A stretch of DNA of 64,000 nucleotides from an uncultured Pseudodesulfovibrio sp. (lineage in GTDB: Bacteria > Desulfobacterota > Desulfovibrionia > Desulfovibrionales > Desulfovibrionaceae): positions 258,001 to 322,000 of the forward strand of contig NZ_OY760055.1 of NCBI RefSeq assembly GCF_963662885.1, written 5' to 3'. A program made the position numbers and the translations under genes. Within the stretch, counting starts at the first letter, position 1. The number at the start of each line of letters is the position of its first letter. Below the pieces are notes generated by a model. The model searched no databases, was not told the origin of the DNA, and saw nothing but the letters and a program-made list of their open reading frames with translations. Shown one piece after another: positions 25,424 to 33,921 of the stretch.

Positions 25424-27013
25424 TTAGCGCACCGGGCGCCGGGCGATGGATGCAAGGGGCATCTGTCCTTCGGCGAACAGCGCCTTACAGAAGAGCTTCA
25501 GGTCCAGCCGCCACGCGCGTCGCAGCTCGGTCAGTTCGTGCAGGCCGAGTACGGGCATGGTGCGGTGGCCCGGAGTGGTGCGGATGAATCTGACCTCGGC
25601 CAGCCCCTCTTCGTGAGTGAAACCGGCCCGCTCCAGGATCTCCAGACAGTGGTCCTGGTCCAGGGCTCCCAGGGCCAGTTCGGTGTCTATGCGCGCCAGG
25701 GCCGCTCGTCTGAGGCCGCGTACCTGCAGGACCAACCGGTCCAGGTCGCTTTCCAGATAGCCCAGTTCATCCAGCAGTTGCTCTGCAAAGGCGAGCCAAC
25801 CGGCCATGAACACGGGGTTGGTCACCTGACAAAGGAAGGGATCGGCCAGGGCGCGGCGCTGGGAGTCGAGCAGGTGCCTGCCCGGATAGGTCTGGGCCGC
25901 GGCCATGAACGGAAATTCGCGGCGCATGCGGGCCAGATGGGCCGGGGTGTCGCGGAACCGGTTGCCGGAGAAAATCTGCGGGTTGACGTAGCAACGCGAA
26001 GGCTCGTTTTCCCATGCTCCGAGCACGGGGTCATGGTGGATGGGCCGCAGGATGGAGGCCAGATGGCGGGGCTGGGGCTCGATGCGCAGGCCCGAGTCCG
26101 CGAATACGCCAGCCAGGGGACCTTCCTGGATAAAAGCGCGAAGCCGATGGATTTCCCGGATGATCAGGTCCAGGGGAGCGAGACCGTCATCGGACGGGCC
26201 TTCATACCCCTCATACAACTCACGCCACGACCCGCCGCCGATCTCGTTCTGTAGCCTTTCCAGAGCCGCCAGGCGCGATTCGAACTCGGCCTCGGCCAGG
26301 TCGCGCAACTCCTCCACGGAGCGGTCCGTGCCCAGGACATTCTCGGCGATGTACGCAAAGGAGGGGCCGTCCGGGTCCGGGATCACGGGTCTGGAGGTGA
26401 CGAACCGATCGTATTCGCGCAGGGCCGCCAGGGCATCAGCCAGGAAGCGGGGCGCCTTGCCCGCCCGTCCGAGCTCCTGCCCGCCCAGTTCGGTCAGGTA
26501 GCGGGCGCAGTCCCGGATCATGGTCTGGGACGTGGACCGGCTGGTCGGGCTGGCGGCCTCGATGTTCTCGGTAGCATGGGTCAGCATGGCGGGCACGGCC
26601 TTGAGGCGGCTGATGAATCGTTTCTGCCGGGCCTTGTCGTTCTTGGCAGGCATGTCGGCTGCCTGCTCCAGGCCGGTGAAGGCGACCTGCAGATAGAGTT
26701 CCGGGGCGTGCTCCCATGCGCGGATGCCGTCCAGTTCTGCGATAACCCCACCAGCGTTCAGAGCCAGGGCCAGGGCCCGCGATTTTTCCGAAGGTTCGGA
26801 AGCCTTTTCGGCCTCGGCCAGAAAATTGTTGCGAAAGGTCGTGAGTGCGGCCACGTGCCGGACAATGTTCCGGCCGGACAGATCGTCGAGCCGGTCCAGC
26901 CATTTGGACGCGTCGGTTACGGGAGGCATGAGCGGGAATGCGCCCGAGGCGCACATTACCGGATAGTGCTTGGCCAAATAGGCGAAGAACTTCTTGGCGA
27001 CGGAGGATTTCAT
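25424..27013 (-). CDS. DUF885-family protein with degenerate metal site
   Basis: This 529-aa protein has no signal peptide. The C-terminal half matches DUF885 (predicted metallopeptidases): GWLAFAEQLLDELGYLESDL corresponds to the family E-G-W-A-L-Y-A-E block, and the region through ILERAGFTHEEGLAEVRFIR and PGHRTMPVLGLHEL matches the usual ending. The family active-site motif H-E-A-x-P-G-H-H is here A373-Q-T-Y-P-G-R-H380, so the first His, the Glu and one His of the pair are all replaced. It is probably not a peptidase; a structural or binding role is more likely. It lies 26 bases downstream of cheV and may share its transcript. Confidence 0.72.
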   Translation of the reverse strand: MKSSVAKKFFAYLAKHYPVMCASGAFPLMPPVTDASKWLDRLDDLSGRNIVRHVAALTTFRNNFLAEAEKASEPSEKSRALALALNAGGVIAELDGIRAWEHAPELYLQVAFTGLEQAADMPAKNDKARQKRFISRLKAVPAMLTHATENIEAASPTSRSTSQTMIRDCARYLTELGGQELGRAGKAPRFLADALAALREYDRFVTSRPVIPDPDGPSFAYIAENVLGTDRSVEELRDLAEAEFESRLAALERLQNEIGGGSWRELYEGYEGPSDDGLAPLDLIIREIHRLRAFIQEGPLAGVFADSGLRIEPQPRHLASILRPIHHDPVLGAWENEPSRCYVNPQIFSGNRFRDTPAHLARMRREFPFMAAAQTYPGRHLLDSQRRALADPFLCQVTNPVFMAGWLAFAEQLLDELGYLESDLDRLVLQVRGLRRAALARIDTELALGALDQDHCLEILERAGFTHEEGLAEVRFIRTTPGHRTMPVLGLHELTELRRAWRLDLKLFCKALFAEGQMPLASIARRPVR

Positions 27014-27039
27014 GGGTTCTTTGCCTTTACGATGCGGAG

Positions 27040-27993
27040 CTATTCGGCCTGCTCTTCGAGCAGCTTCATCGCCTTGGGAGCGAGTTCGCCCAGTTCGGCC
27101 TTGGAGACCTGGGCGTCGGCGCCCACGGCGATGCCTTTGTGGTGCAGGGTTCCGGTGATGATGGAAGAACAGAGTATGACCGGCAGGTGGCGCAGATCGG
27201 CGTCATCCTTGATGCGACGGGTCAGGGTGTGGCCGTCCATGGAAGGCATCTCGACGTCCGAGATCACCAGGTTGACGTATTGGTCCAAGGGACGCCCCTC
27301 GGCCGCGGCCAGGGCCTTGGTCTTGAGCAGGTACTGCAGGGCCTTTTCGCCGTTTTCCTCGGTATGGACCTTGAATCCGGCCGAGTTCAGGATACCGGCG
27401 ATCATGTTGCGGGCCATGGTGGAGTCGTCGGCCAGCAGAACACGGTACTTCTTGTGGACAATGGCCTCGCGAACCTTGTTCGACGCCTCGAGGTCGGGCT
27501 CGCTGCCGGGGTTCAGGTCCTTGCAGATCTTCTCCATGTCCAGAATGAAGGTGATTCTGCCGGATATCTTGACCACGCCGGTTATGGAGTTGACCGTCAG
27601 GGAGGAGACATAATTGGTCGGAGCCTCCACCTCCTGCCAGCCGATGCGGTGGATGCGTGTCACTCCGGAGACGAGGAAGGCGCTTTTGGTCCGGTTGAAC
27701 TCGGTGACGATGACCTTGGGCGGTTCCTTTTCGGCACGCGTCTTGTGCAGCCACGCGGCCAGGTCGATGAGCGGAATGATCTCGTTGCGCAGGTTGAAGG
27801 CACCAAGCACGGACGGGTGCGCGACTTCAGGCATCTCGGTCAGCTCGGGCATCTGGATGATCTCCAGAACCTTTGCTACGTTGATGCCGTAATAGCCGCG
27901 GTAATCGCCCCTGTCTCGGGATTCGTCGAGATAGAATTCGACGATCTCAAGCTCGTTGGTACCCGATTCCAGCAGGATCTTGGTTTCGCTCAT
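27040..27993 (-). CDS. cheV: CheV-type chemotaxis coupling protein (CheW + receiver)
   Basis: This 317-aa protein has a CheW domain (about 10-170: GYYGINVAKVLEIIQMPELT, LGAFNLRNEIIPLIDLAAWL, FILDMEKICKDL) followed by a receiver (about 185-310: RVLLADDSTMARNM, LVISDVEMPSMDG with the acceptor Asp, and VSKAELGE with the lysine). CheV links chemoreceptors to CheA and tunes coupling by phosphorylation. The gene is separate from any cheA cluster here; the only chemoreceptor in the window is 25 kb away. The NtrC-type gene upstream on the same strand is 111 bases away. Confidence 0.92.
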   Translation of the reverse strand: MSETKILLESGTNELEIVEFYLDESRDRGDYRGYYGINVAKVLEIIQMPELTEMPEVAHPSVLGAFNLRNEIIPLIDLAAWLHKTRAEKEPPKVIVTEFNRTKSAFLVSGVTRIHRIGWQEVEAPTNYVSSLTVNSITGVVKISGRITFILDMEKICKDLNPGSEPDLEASNKVREAIVHKKYRVLLADDSTMARNMIAGILNSAGFKVHTEENGEKALQYLLKTKALAAAEGRPLDQYVNLVISDVEMPSMDGHTLTRRIKDDADLRHLPVILCSSIITGTLHHKGIAVGADAQVSKAELGELAPKAMKLLEEQAE

Positions 27994-28104
27994 GAACAGA
28001 TTTCTCCAGGGCCCACAGGCCCGACGGTAACGTGACCATGAACATATACAAGCGGTTTGCCGGGCGCAACCCCGGACATGCGCCTATTAGCTCCGGATAT
28101 CCGG

Positions 28105-29478
28105 TTATTCCTCGCCAATGCCGTACTTTTTGATCTTGTAGTGGATGGCCCTGCGGCTGATGCCAAGACGGTCGGCGGCGTCCTTCTTGACCCCGCCCGC
28201 CGCCTCCAGGGCGCGGATGATGGTCTCCCGCTCGTTGTCCTCCAGGGACAGGCTGGAGCCGGCCGCGGCCGGAGAATTCGCGGGCGGTGTTTCCAGTTGC
28301 AGGTCGTCTGGTTCGATGACGTCCCCGTCGCAAAAGACCAGAGCCGCTTCCAGCGCGTTCTCCAGTTCACGGACGTTGCCCGGCCAGGGATGGGATTCGA
28401 GCAGGCGCATGGCCTTGTCCGAGATTTCGGCGCGGGGCCGCTGCTGGCGGGCGCAGAGGCGGGCCAGCAGGCCGTCCGTCAGGGCCGGGATGTCCTCACA
28501 CCGTTCGCGCAGGGGCGGGATGGTCAGGGTGACGACCTTGAGGCGGTAGTAGAGGTCCTCGCGGAACTCGCCGCTGGCGACCATTCCGGGCAGGTCCGCA
28601 TTGGTGGCGGCCACGACTCGACAGGACACGGACCGCTCATGATTGTCGCCCACCCGGCGGATGGTCCCTTCTTGCAGGAAACGCAGCAGCCGGGCCTGCA
28701 TGTCCGGTGAAATATTGCCGATCTCGTCCAGAAACAGGGTGCCGCCGTCCGCTTCCTCGATGAGCCCCTTCTTGTCCTTGACCGCGTGGGTGAAGGAACC
28801 CTTGACGTGGCCGAACAGTTCGGATTCCAGCAGGGTCGGCTGGGTGGAGCCGCAGTCCACGACCACGAACGGACCGTCGGCGCGCGGGCTGCCCTCGTGC
28901 AGTATGCGCGCCGCCATCTCCTTGCCTGTACCCGACTCACCGAAGAGCAGGACCGTTGCCGTGGACTTGGCCACCCGTTCCAGCCTCTCAAGGAAGCGGC
29001 CCATGGCAGGGGCCAGGCCGCCGAGAATTCCGCCCGGAGCCGGTTCGGAAGCGGCGGTCTTTCGGGACGGCCGGGGCTGGGGTGTGGAGGCGGGGGCTTC
29101 CGCGCGCGCCTCAAGCCGGGCACGGACCCGGCGGACCAGTTCCTTGCCGTCGAACGGCTTGGTCAGATAGTCGACGGCACCTTCCTGGATGGAACCGACG
29201 GCGTCCGGGATGGTCCCGTGGGCCGTGAGCATGATGATCGGGATATGCGGCCAGTTTTCCATGACCTCCTTGAGCAGCCCCCGGCCGCCCATGCCGGGCA
29301 TCTTCACGTCCGAGATGATCAGGTCGACGGGTTCGTCGGCCAGCATCTCCAGGGCGGTTTCGGCCCGGTCGGCCAACAGCGGGCTCAGCCCCGCGGAAAG
29401 CAGGCGGGCTTCGAGCACCTCCAGGATACTCTCGTCGTCATCGACCACCATGATGGTCGGGATGTCCGGTTTACTCAT
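28105..29478 (-). CDS. Sigma-54-dependent NtrC-family response regulator
   Basis: This is a 457-aa protein: receiver (MVVDDDESILEVLE, acceptor in LIISDVKMPGMGG), linker, AAA+ domain and Fis-type helix-turn-helix. The AAA+ domain has Walker A GESGTGKE, Walker B GGTLFLDEIGN and the R-finger region RLLRFLQEG. The loop that touches sigma-54, usually GAFTGA, reads GSFTHA. The C-terminal HTH is KKDAADRLGISRRAIHYKIK. It lies 11 bases after the sensor kinase gene and pairs with it. Targets are not visible; no clear sigma-54 promoter was found nearby. Confidence 0.93.
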   Translation of the reverse strand: MSKPDIPTIMVVDDDESILEVLEARLLSAGLSPLLADRAETALEMLADEPVDLIISDVKMPGMGGRGLLKEVMENWPHIPIIMLTAHGTIPDAVGSIQEGAVDYLTKPFDGKELVRRVRARLEARAEAPASTPQPRPSRKTAASEPAPGGILGGLAPAMGRFLERLERVAKSTATVLLFGESGTGKEMAARILHEGSPRADGPFVVVDCGSTQPTLLESELFGHVKGSFTHAVKDKKGLIEEADGGTLFLDEIGNISPDMQARLLRFLQEGTIRRVGDNHERSVSCRVVAATNADLPGMVASGEFREDLYYRLKVVTLTIPPLRERCEDIPALTDGLLARLCARQQRPRAEISDKAMRLLESHPWPGNVRELENALEAALVFCDGDVIEPDDLQLETPPANSPAAAGSSLSLEDNERETIIRALEAAGGVKKDAADRLGISRRAIHYKIKKYGIGEE

Positions 29479-29489
29479 GCTTGTCCTCT

Positions 29490-30905
29490 TCAGGCGGTTG
29501 CGGGCAGGGTGAAATGGAAGGTGGAGCCTCGGCCCGGTTCGCTCTCGACCCAGATGCGTCCGTTGTGGGCCAGGACGATGCGCCGGCAGATCGCCAGACC
29601 CAGCCCGGCCCCGTCGATGGAGTCCCGTACGCCCGGCTCTCGGTAGTATTTGAGAAAGATGCGTTCCCGTTCATCCTCAGGGATGCCCGGTCCGCTGTCG
29701 TGAACGCTGAAGAGCGCTTCGTCGCCGCTGCGTTTGACGCTCACCCGGATTCTGCCGCCCCGGCCCGAGAACTTGACGGCGTTACCCAGCAGGTTGGTCA
29801 GCACCTGGCTGATATGCGCGGGGTCGGCGGTCACGGACAGTCCTGGCTCGACGTCGGCCTCCAGAGTTGCCTCGGCTCCCCGGGCCGTGGGGGCCAGCCG
29901 CTCCAGGGCGGCATCCACCAACCCGGCGGCCTCCACCCGCTCCGGGGCCAGGACCAGCTCCTGGGTCTCCATGCGTGAAACGGACAGCAGCCGCGAGAGC
30001 AGGTCGGAAAGACGTTCGGACTCCTTTTCCGCGATGTCCAGGAACCGCTTCTGCTTTTCGTTCACCTCGCCGAAGGTCCCGGAGCCGATGAGGTCCACGG
30101 CCTCGCGCACCGAGGTCAGCGGGGTGCGTATCTCGTGGGAGAGCATGGCGATGAAGTCGGCGCGCATCCGTTCCTCGCGTCGCAGCCGCGCCGCCATGGC
30201 GTTGAAGGCCAGGGCAAGCTCACCCAGCTCGTCGCGGGACAGGATGCGCACGTCGCGGGGCGTACCCCCTGTTCCCAGGTCGCGGATGCCCCGGCGTACC
30301 TCGCTCAGGGAGCGGTTCAGGGTCCAGGCCAGCAGCAGACTTCCGCCTACGCCGACGATCAGGCAGAAGGCCAGCCCGTACATGCCCACGTCCGCCGCAT
30401 GGCGGCCCGCGTCGCGGAGCTGCGTCAGGCGCGCCTCGGTATCGGCCTGGTTATCGAGCAGGGACTGTTCCAATATGTCGGTCCAGTCACTGACCGTGTT
30501 GTCCGGAGTCAGGTTCTCGTTCGGCGTGTTGGCCGGGTCCAGGGTGATCTGGTATTCCGAGGTCAGTTCCTTCCACTCGTCGGCGTAGCGGGGGTGCTTT
30601 TTGATGGTCTCGTTGAGGATCTCGCCGAACCGGGTGAGGTCTTCGACGATAAAGCCCACGGCGTTCTGATCGCCTCCCAGGATGCGATAGCGGCGGATGT
30701 TGTTCTGCACGTTGTACAGACGCTCGAGCATACGCTGGATGGCCGAGTCCAGGTCGTGGTTCTCGGTGACCATGAGACCAGCGACTTCCGCGTCGGTTCG
30801 CACCTGTTGGAAGAGATAGGCCGAGGTGGCAAAGAAGACCGCTATCAGGGCGCAGGCCCAGATGGTCAGCTTGGCGGCGATGGTCAGATGGCGGGCCTTG
30901 GGCAT
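29490..30905 (-). CDS. Membrane sensor histidine kinase paired with the NtrC-type regulator
   Basis: This 471-aa classical kinase has a first helix at about 12-30 (LTIWACALIAVFFATSAYLF) and a mostly helical periplasmic domain rich in charged residues (about 32-170). The second helix is at about 175-195, followed by HAMP (RSLSEVRRGIRDLG onward), HisKA (MLSHEIRTPLTSVREAV) and HATPase (NLLGNAVKFSG, DSGPGIP, GAGLGLAICRRIV). There is no receiver. The helical bundle resembles four-helix MCP-like sensors of small molecules. It is the first gene of the two-gene operon. The ligand is not predictable. Confidence 0.92.
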   Translation of the reverse strand: MPKARHLTIAAKLTIWACALIAVFFATSAYLFQQVRTDAEVAGLMVTENHDLDSAIQRMLERLYNVQNNIRRYRILGGDQNAVGFIVEDLTRFGEILNETIKKHPRYADEWKELTSEYQITLDPANTPNENLTPDNTVSDWTDILEQSLLDNQADTEARLTQLRDAGRHAADVGMYGLAFCLIVGVGGSLLLAWTLNRSLSEVRRGIRDLGTGGTPRDVRILSRDELGELALAFNAMAARLRREERMRADFIAMLSHEIRTPLTSVREAVDLIGSGTFGEVNEKQKRFLDIAEKESERLSDLLSRLLSVSRMETQELVLAPERVEAAGLVDAALERLAPTARGAEATLEADVEPGLSVTADPAHISQVLTNLLGNAVKFSGRGGRIRVSVKRSGDEALFSVHDSGPGIPEDERERIFLKYYREPGVRDSIDGAGLGLAICRRIVLAHNGRIWVESEPGRGSTFHFTLPATA

Positions 30906-31022
30906 GGCACAAATCCTACCGTATTCTCAGTGGCGGGGCAAACCGGTCCGAGGCCCAAAAAAATCCCGCCCGACACGCCGGGAGGGCGCGGCGGGCGGCC
31001 GACGAATCCGGTGGAGAGAGAA

Positions 31023-31295
31023 TCAGCCCCGGATCTCGAAAACGTCAAAGACCTTGTCGTATTCGATAGTGTTGCAGGAGATCTCGCCGCGGTCCACGAT
31101 GGGCGCCTCGGCCAGGAGATGTTCGCGGAAGGCTGCGTACTTCTCGGCCTCTCCCTGGAGCAGAATTTCAGCCTTGTTGTCGGCGATGTTGCGAACCCAG
31201 CCCGTCAGGCCGAGGTGTTGCGCGGTGCTCTGAACCCAGGACTGGAAATTGCCCCCGGTGACCTTTCCCTCGACAGTGCATGTGTAGCTCAGCAT
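31023..31295 (-). CDS. Acylphosphatase-like protein lacking the catalytic arginine
   Basis: This 90-aa protein has the full acylphosphatase length. The family loop G-R-V-Q-G-V-x-F-R is here G10-K-V-T-G-G-N-F-Q18, so the catalytic Arg is Gln. The other key residue is kept: N36 in LGLTGWVRN. The C-terminal half (AEILLQGEAEKYAAFREHL) follows the fold. Normal enzymes hydrolyse acyl phosphates such as carbamoyl phosphate. Without the Arg, phosphate binding should be weak, so this is either inactive or a binding protein. The start at 31295 (MLSYTCT) follows ggaggatcacc; a longer upstream frame has no site. Confidence 0.82.
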   Translation of the reverse strand: MLSYTCTVEGKVTGGNFQSWVQSTAQHLGLTGWVRNIADNKAEILLQGEAEKYAAFREHLLAEAPIVDRGEISCNTIEYDKVFDVFEIRG

Positions 31296-31469
31296 GGTGA
31301 TCCTCCGATTTCGTTGTTCAGCTTTATCTGTAATATACGGCAAAAACGACGAAGTGAAAAGGGTGTGGTGGAAGAAAGTCCCCCTCTTAGCTGTTGCCTG
31401 CACCGTCAGTCTGCTGTATGGTTTAGTCCTGCTCTGAGCGCTTCACAGCCGTGAAGCGGAGGATTCCCC

Positions 31470-32075
31470 ATGCGCTCGTTGTTTTTTGTCGTCGCTGTTT
31501 TGGCGATGATCATTTTCTCGGCCCCGGCCTGGGCGTCTCTGCCCTATTACAATGCCGATCTGGGCTATACCATCTGGTTGCCCGAGAGCTGGACCGAGGC
31601 TCCGCCCGATTCCCTGAACGGACTGGAACGAACCGGGTGCGCCTGGCCCGGGCAATCCATGGCCCCGGACTGGCGGGCGGGCTACGTTCATCCCAGCAGC
31701 GAACGGACGTGCAGCCTCCTGGTGGAGGTCAAGCCCGGCCGGACCATGCAGGATGCCGACATCTCCAATTTCAACAGCTTCCTGGTCCGATCCCTGGCCC
31801 GGTCCATCCGCGAGGATGTCCGGCTGCCCGGCGGTCCGGTGACGGTCTTCAAGGACGCCACCTATTTTCAGGACAGGAAGACCCTGCGCATCGAGACGGA
31901 AGTGGCCAGGAACGGCGAGACCGTTCTGAGCATGGCCTACATCGTCTACACCCGGAAGGGCATGCTCAACTTCACGGCCTTTGTGGACCCGGCAGACCGC
32001 GAAGCCCGGCGGGCAGTGGACAAGGCCGTGCTCTCGGTCTACCTGGACGACAGGCTGCGGCTCGCCGACCGTTGA
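31470..32075 (+). CDS. Hypothetical exported protein, 201 aa
   Basis: The family is not recognised. A clear signal peptide (LFFVVAVLAMIIFSAPAWAS) has cleavage near residue 23. The mature protein begins LPYYNADLGYTIWLPESWTE, reminiscent of periplasmic PsbP/YjbI-like beta folds, and contains two Cys (TGCAWPG and ERTCSLLVE) that could pair. The start follows gcggaggattcccc. It faces away from the acylphosphatase-like gene and precedes a small secreted peptide gene by 160 bases. Confidence 0.7.
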   Translation: MRSLFFVVAVLAMIIFSAPAWASLPYYNADLGYTIWLPESWTEAPPDSLNGLERTGCAWPGQSMAPDWRAGYVHPSSERTCSLLVEVKPGRTMQDADISNFNSFLVRSLARSIREDVRLPGGPVTVFKDATYFQDRKTLRIETEVARNGETVLSMAYIVYTRKGMLNFTAFVDPADREARRAVDKAVLSVYLDDRLRLADR

Positions 32076-32114
32076 CGCCTCCGCATGGGCCGGATACCAT
32101 CTGGCAAAATGGGA

Positions 32115-32157
32115 ACAGATGGTTCCCGGTGCGCACTTTTGTGTGCGCACCATCTGT
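32115..32157 (+). other. Long imperfect stem-loop between two small exported-protein genes
   Basis: A perfect 9-bp stem ggtgcgcac/gtgcgcacc around a ttttgt loop is capped outside by acagat/atctgt, with a 7-base bulge (ggttccc) on the 5' side. No T-run follows, so it is not an intrinsic terminator. It could be an mRNA element for the downstream gene or a protein-binding palindrome. Confidence 0.4.
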
Positions 32158-32235
32158 GCGTCTTGGGGCAGCTTGCCGGAATCATTGCGTTTCAATGGCG
32201 GCATGCCCCTTGCTTCGCGGGAGTAGGAGGCCCGA

Positions 32236-32478
32236 GTGAAGAAGATTATCCTGACAACAGTCATCGCTCTCTCGATGCTCTCTCCGGCTTGGGCCGCGGA
32301 TGTCCGCTTCCAGCCGCATTCTTTGCTCGTGGCCTCCAAACAGGATGACCGAAACGGATCCGGCGCACGAGAGGACCGTGGCGGAAACAGGCCTCCCACG
32401 GTGATCATCACGGGCAAGGGCGGCAAGGTCACCGGGGTGGAGCGGGAGCCGGACAAGCGGCCGCGCAAGAAGAAATGA
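32236..32478 (+). CDS. Small exported basic protein, 80 aa
   Basis: The family is not recognised. A signal peptide (IILTTVIALSMLSPAWAAD, cut near residue 20) precedes a short, hydrophilic, disordered-looking chain rich in Arg, Lys, Gly and Asp. The chain ends in a basic tail, DKRPRKKK. The start is GTG with aggagg five bases upstream, a strong site. A bidirectional terminator follows 8 bases after the stop. Confidence 0.6.
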   Translation: MKKIILTTVIALSMLSPAWAADVRFQPHSLLVASKQDDRNGSGAREDRGGNRPPTVIITGKGGKVTGVEREPDKRPRKKK

Positions 32479-32486
32479 CGACACGC

Positions 32487-32538
32487 ACGACGCAAAAAGC
32501 CCCCGGAACTATTCGGTTCCGGGGGCTTTTTGCGTCGT
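32487..32538. terminator. Long bidirectional terminator
   Basis: A perfect 23-bp stem, starting acgacgcaaaaagcccccgg, has a 6-base loop. The aaaaa/ttttt inside the stem give a T-run on each strand. It serves the 80-aa gene and the convergent 167-aa gene. Confidence 0.93.
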
Positions 32539-32550
32539 GGAGGCAGCTGG

Positions 32551-33054
32551 CTACTGGGCGGTGCCGCAGGCCGGGGTCTGCGGGTCCATGCCGCTTTCGA
32601 TCAATTTGGTCCGGTACTCCTTGACCTCGTCCATGGAGTTCCAGCCCTCGTACATCTCAAGCCATCCGTTGAAATCCATGAGCTCCTCATCCAGGTGGGG
32701 CTCGTGCATCTTCAGCCAGACGTTGAACAGGTACATCTCGACCTTGAATTTGGCGTCGTCGAAAACCTGGGGCAGTACCGAGGCTTCGTACTTCTGGCCG
32801 TCCAGGCGGGCGGCGACGAAGGTGCAGACATTGTCCTGGGAACGCTGGTAGTCGAGTTCCGCGTCATTGACCATTTCCGCGAACGGGAACAGGCCGGGCA
32901 GGTCCTTCTCGATCTTCTTCAGCGTGTCTTCCGGGATCTCGATCCACAGCTTGTCGTCTTTTTCGACAACGAAATAAAAACGGAGCCACTGGTCGAACTG
33001 GAATATTTCGACGGCATCCTTGATCGCACTTTTTACGCTGACGCTTCTGAGCAT
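32551..33054 (-). CDS. Conserved-looking hypothetical protein, 167 aa
   Basis: The family is not recognised. This is a soluble acidic protein with no signal peptide, rich in aromatic residues (FQFDQWLRFYFVVEK, EMYLFNVWLKMHEPH, NGWLEMYEGWNS) and mostly helical in pattern. It ends DPQTPACGTAQ. It is transcribed toward the long bidirectional terminator as a single gene. Codon use matches its neighbours, so it is probably a real lineage gene. Confidence 0.7.
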   Translation of the reverse strand: MLRSVSVKSAIKDAVEIFQFDQWLRFYFVVEKDDKLWIEIPEDTLKKIEKDLPGLFPFAEMVNDAELDYQRSQDNVCTFVAARLDGQKYEASVLPQVFDDAKFKVEMYLFNVWLKMHEPHLDEELMDFNGWLEMYEGWNSMDEVKEYRTKLIESGMDPQTPACGTAQ

Positions 33055-33228
33055 TGTACTGATCCTTTGGAATTTGAGCTTGGAGACGGGAATATGGACA
33101 TCATACCGTTTCGAGTCAAGGGGAAATCGGGCACGCGAGGGGTAGACAAAGGGGTTGCAGTTGTTATATGAAGTGCGGCTCGCAAGACAGAAATGCCCTT
33201 ACCGGGCCGAAATATTAAGGAGACAATC

Positions 33229-33339
33229 ATGGCACGCCACAAGAAGCACGAACGCAAGAAAGAACTGGACCGCAAGCGTCAACGCCGTCAGAAGGCCATC
33301 AAGGCCCGCATCAAGGAAGCCAAGGCCGCCAAGGCTTAA
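33229..33339 (+). CDS. Very basic 36-aa peptide
   Basis: This is a 36-codon frame (MARHKKHERKKELDRKRQRR, then an alternating Lys/Ala/Arg helix to KAAKA). ATG 33229 has a perfect aaggaga six bases upstream. About 19 of 36 residues are Lys, Arg or His, and the pattern predicts one long helix. It resembles short nucleic-acid or ribosome-binding peptides. It is followed by a GC-rich hairpin region and then the FmdB zinc-ribbon gene. Too short for family assignment by eye, but the ribosome site and codon use (AAG, CGC, GCC) support expression. Confidence 0.65.
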   Translation: MARHKKHERKKELDRKRQRRQKAIKARIKEAKAAKA

Positions 33340-33477
33340 GGCAAGTCGTTCGCGTGCGCCGCATTTGCGGCGGCGCATCGCGTCCCCCGGGCCGCCGTCA
33401 GCGCGGGTCTGGGTATCAGCCGCGCCCCGCATGAGGCGCAGAGAATTTGCTTTTCCGTTGAAGGAATACGTTACGTC

Positions 33478-33795
33478 ATGCCTATCTACGAGTATCAATG
33501 CCAAGCCTGCCACGCCATTTTCGAGGAGTGGCAGTCCGGTTTCAAGGATCAGGAAGTGCCCTGCCCCGAATGCGGCGGGGAATCCAAGAAGCTTATTTCC
33601 CATTCCTCTTTCCATCTGAAGGGAGGAGGGTGGTACGCCGACGGCTACGGCGCGAAGAGCGCCGGTAACCAGCCCGGCGAAGCGCAAACACCCAAGGCGG
33701 ACTCCGGGACCAAGACACCGGACAAAACCGAGACGGCCCCGGCATCAGCGTGCCCCGCGAAGGCGGACACGTCCAGCGCCGGGTCCGCGTCCTAA
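33478..33795 (+). CDS. FmdB-family zinc-ribbon protein
   Basis: This is a 105-aa protein. The N-terminal 45 residues form the FmdB/CxxC zinc ribbon: MPIYEYQCQACHAIFEEWQ with C8/C11 and PCPECGGE with C29/C32. The C-terminal half is low-complexity (Ala, Pro, Thr, Lys). FmdB proteins are putative regulators first seen near formamidase genes; their real role is unclear. It follows the basic 36-aa peptide, possibly on the same transcript, and a terminator lies 9 bases after its stop. Confidence 0.88.
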   Translation: MPIYEYQCQACHAIFEEWQSGFKDQEVPCPECGGESKKLISHSSFHLKGGGWYADGYGAKSAGNQPGEAQTPKADSGTKTPDKTETAPASACPAKADTSSAGSAS

Positions 33796-33804
33796 AAGCG
33801 CGTC

Positions 33805-33830
33805 AAAGGCAGCATCCGCTGCCTTTTTTT
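33805..33830 (+). terminator. Rho-independent terminator after the FmdB-type gene
   Basis: A 9-bp stem aaaggcagc/gctgccttt with an atcc loop, ending in a run of seven Ts. Confidence 0.93.
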
Positions 33831-33921
33831 ATTGGGTCCGCGCCCCTTGAGTTTTTGCGGCTCCATTGCCATAGTATGCCGTTCGCGCGGCCGAGCACCC
33901 TAACACGGAGAGAAGAAAACG

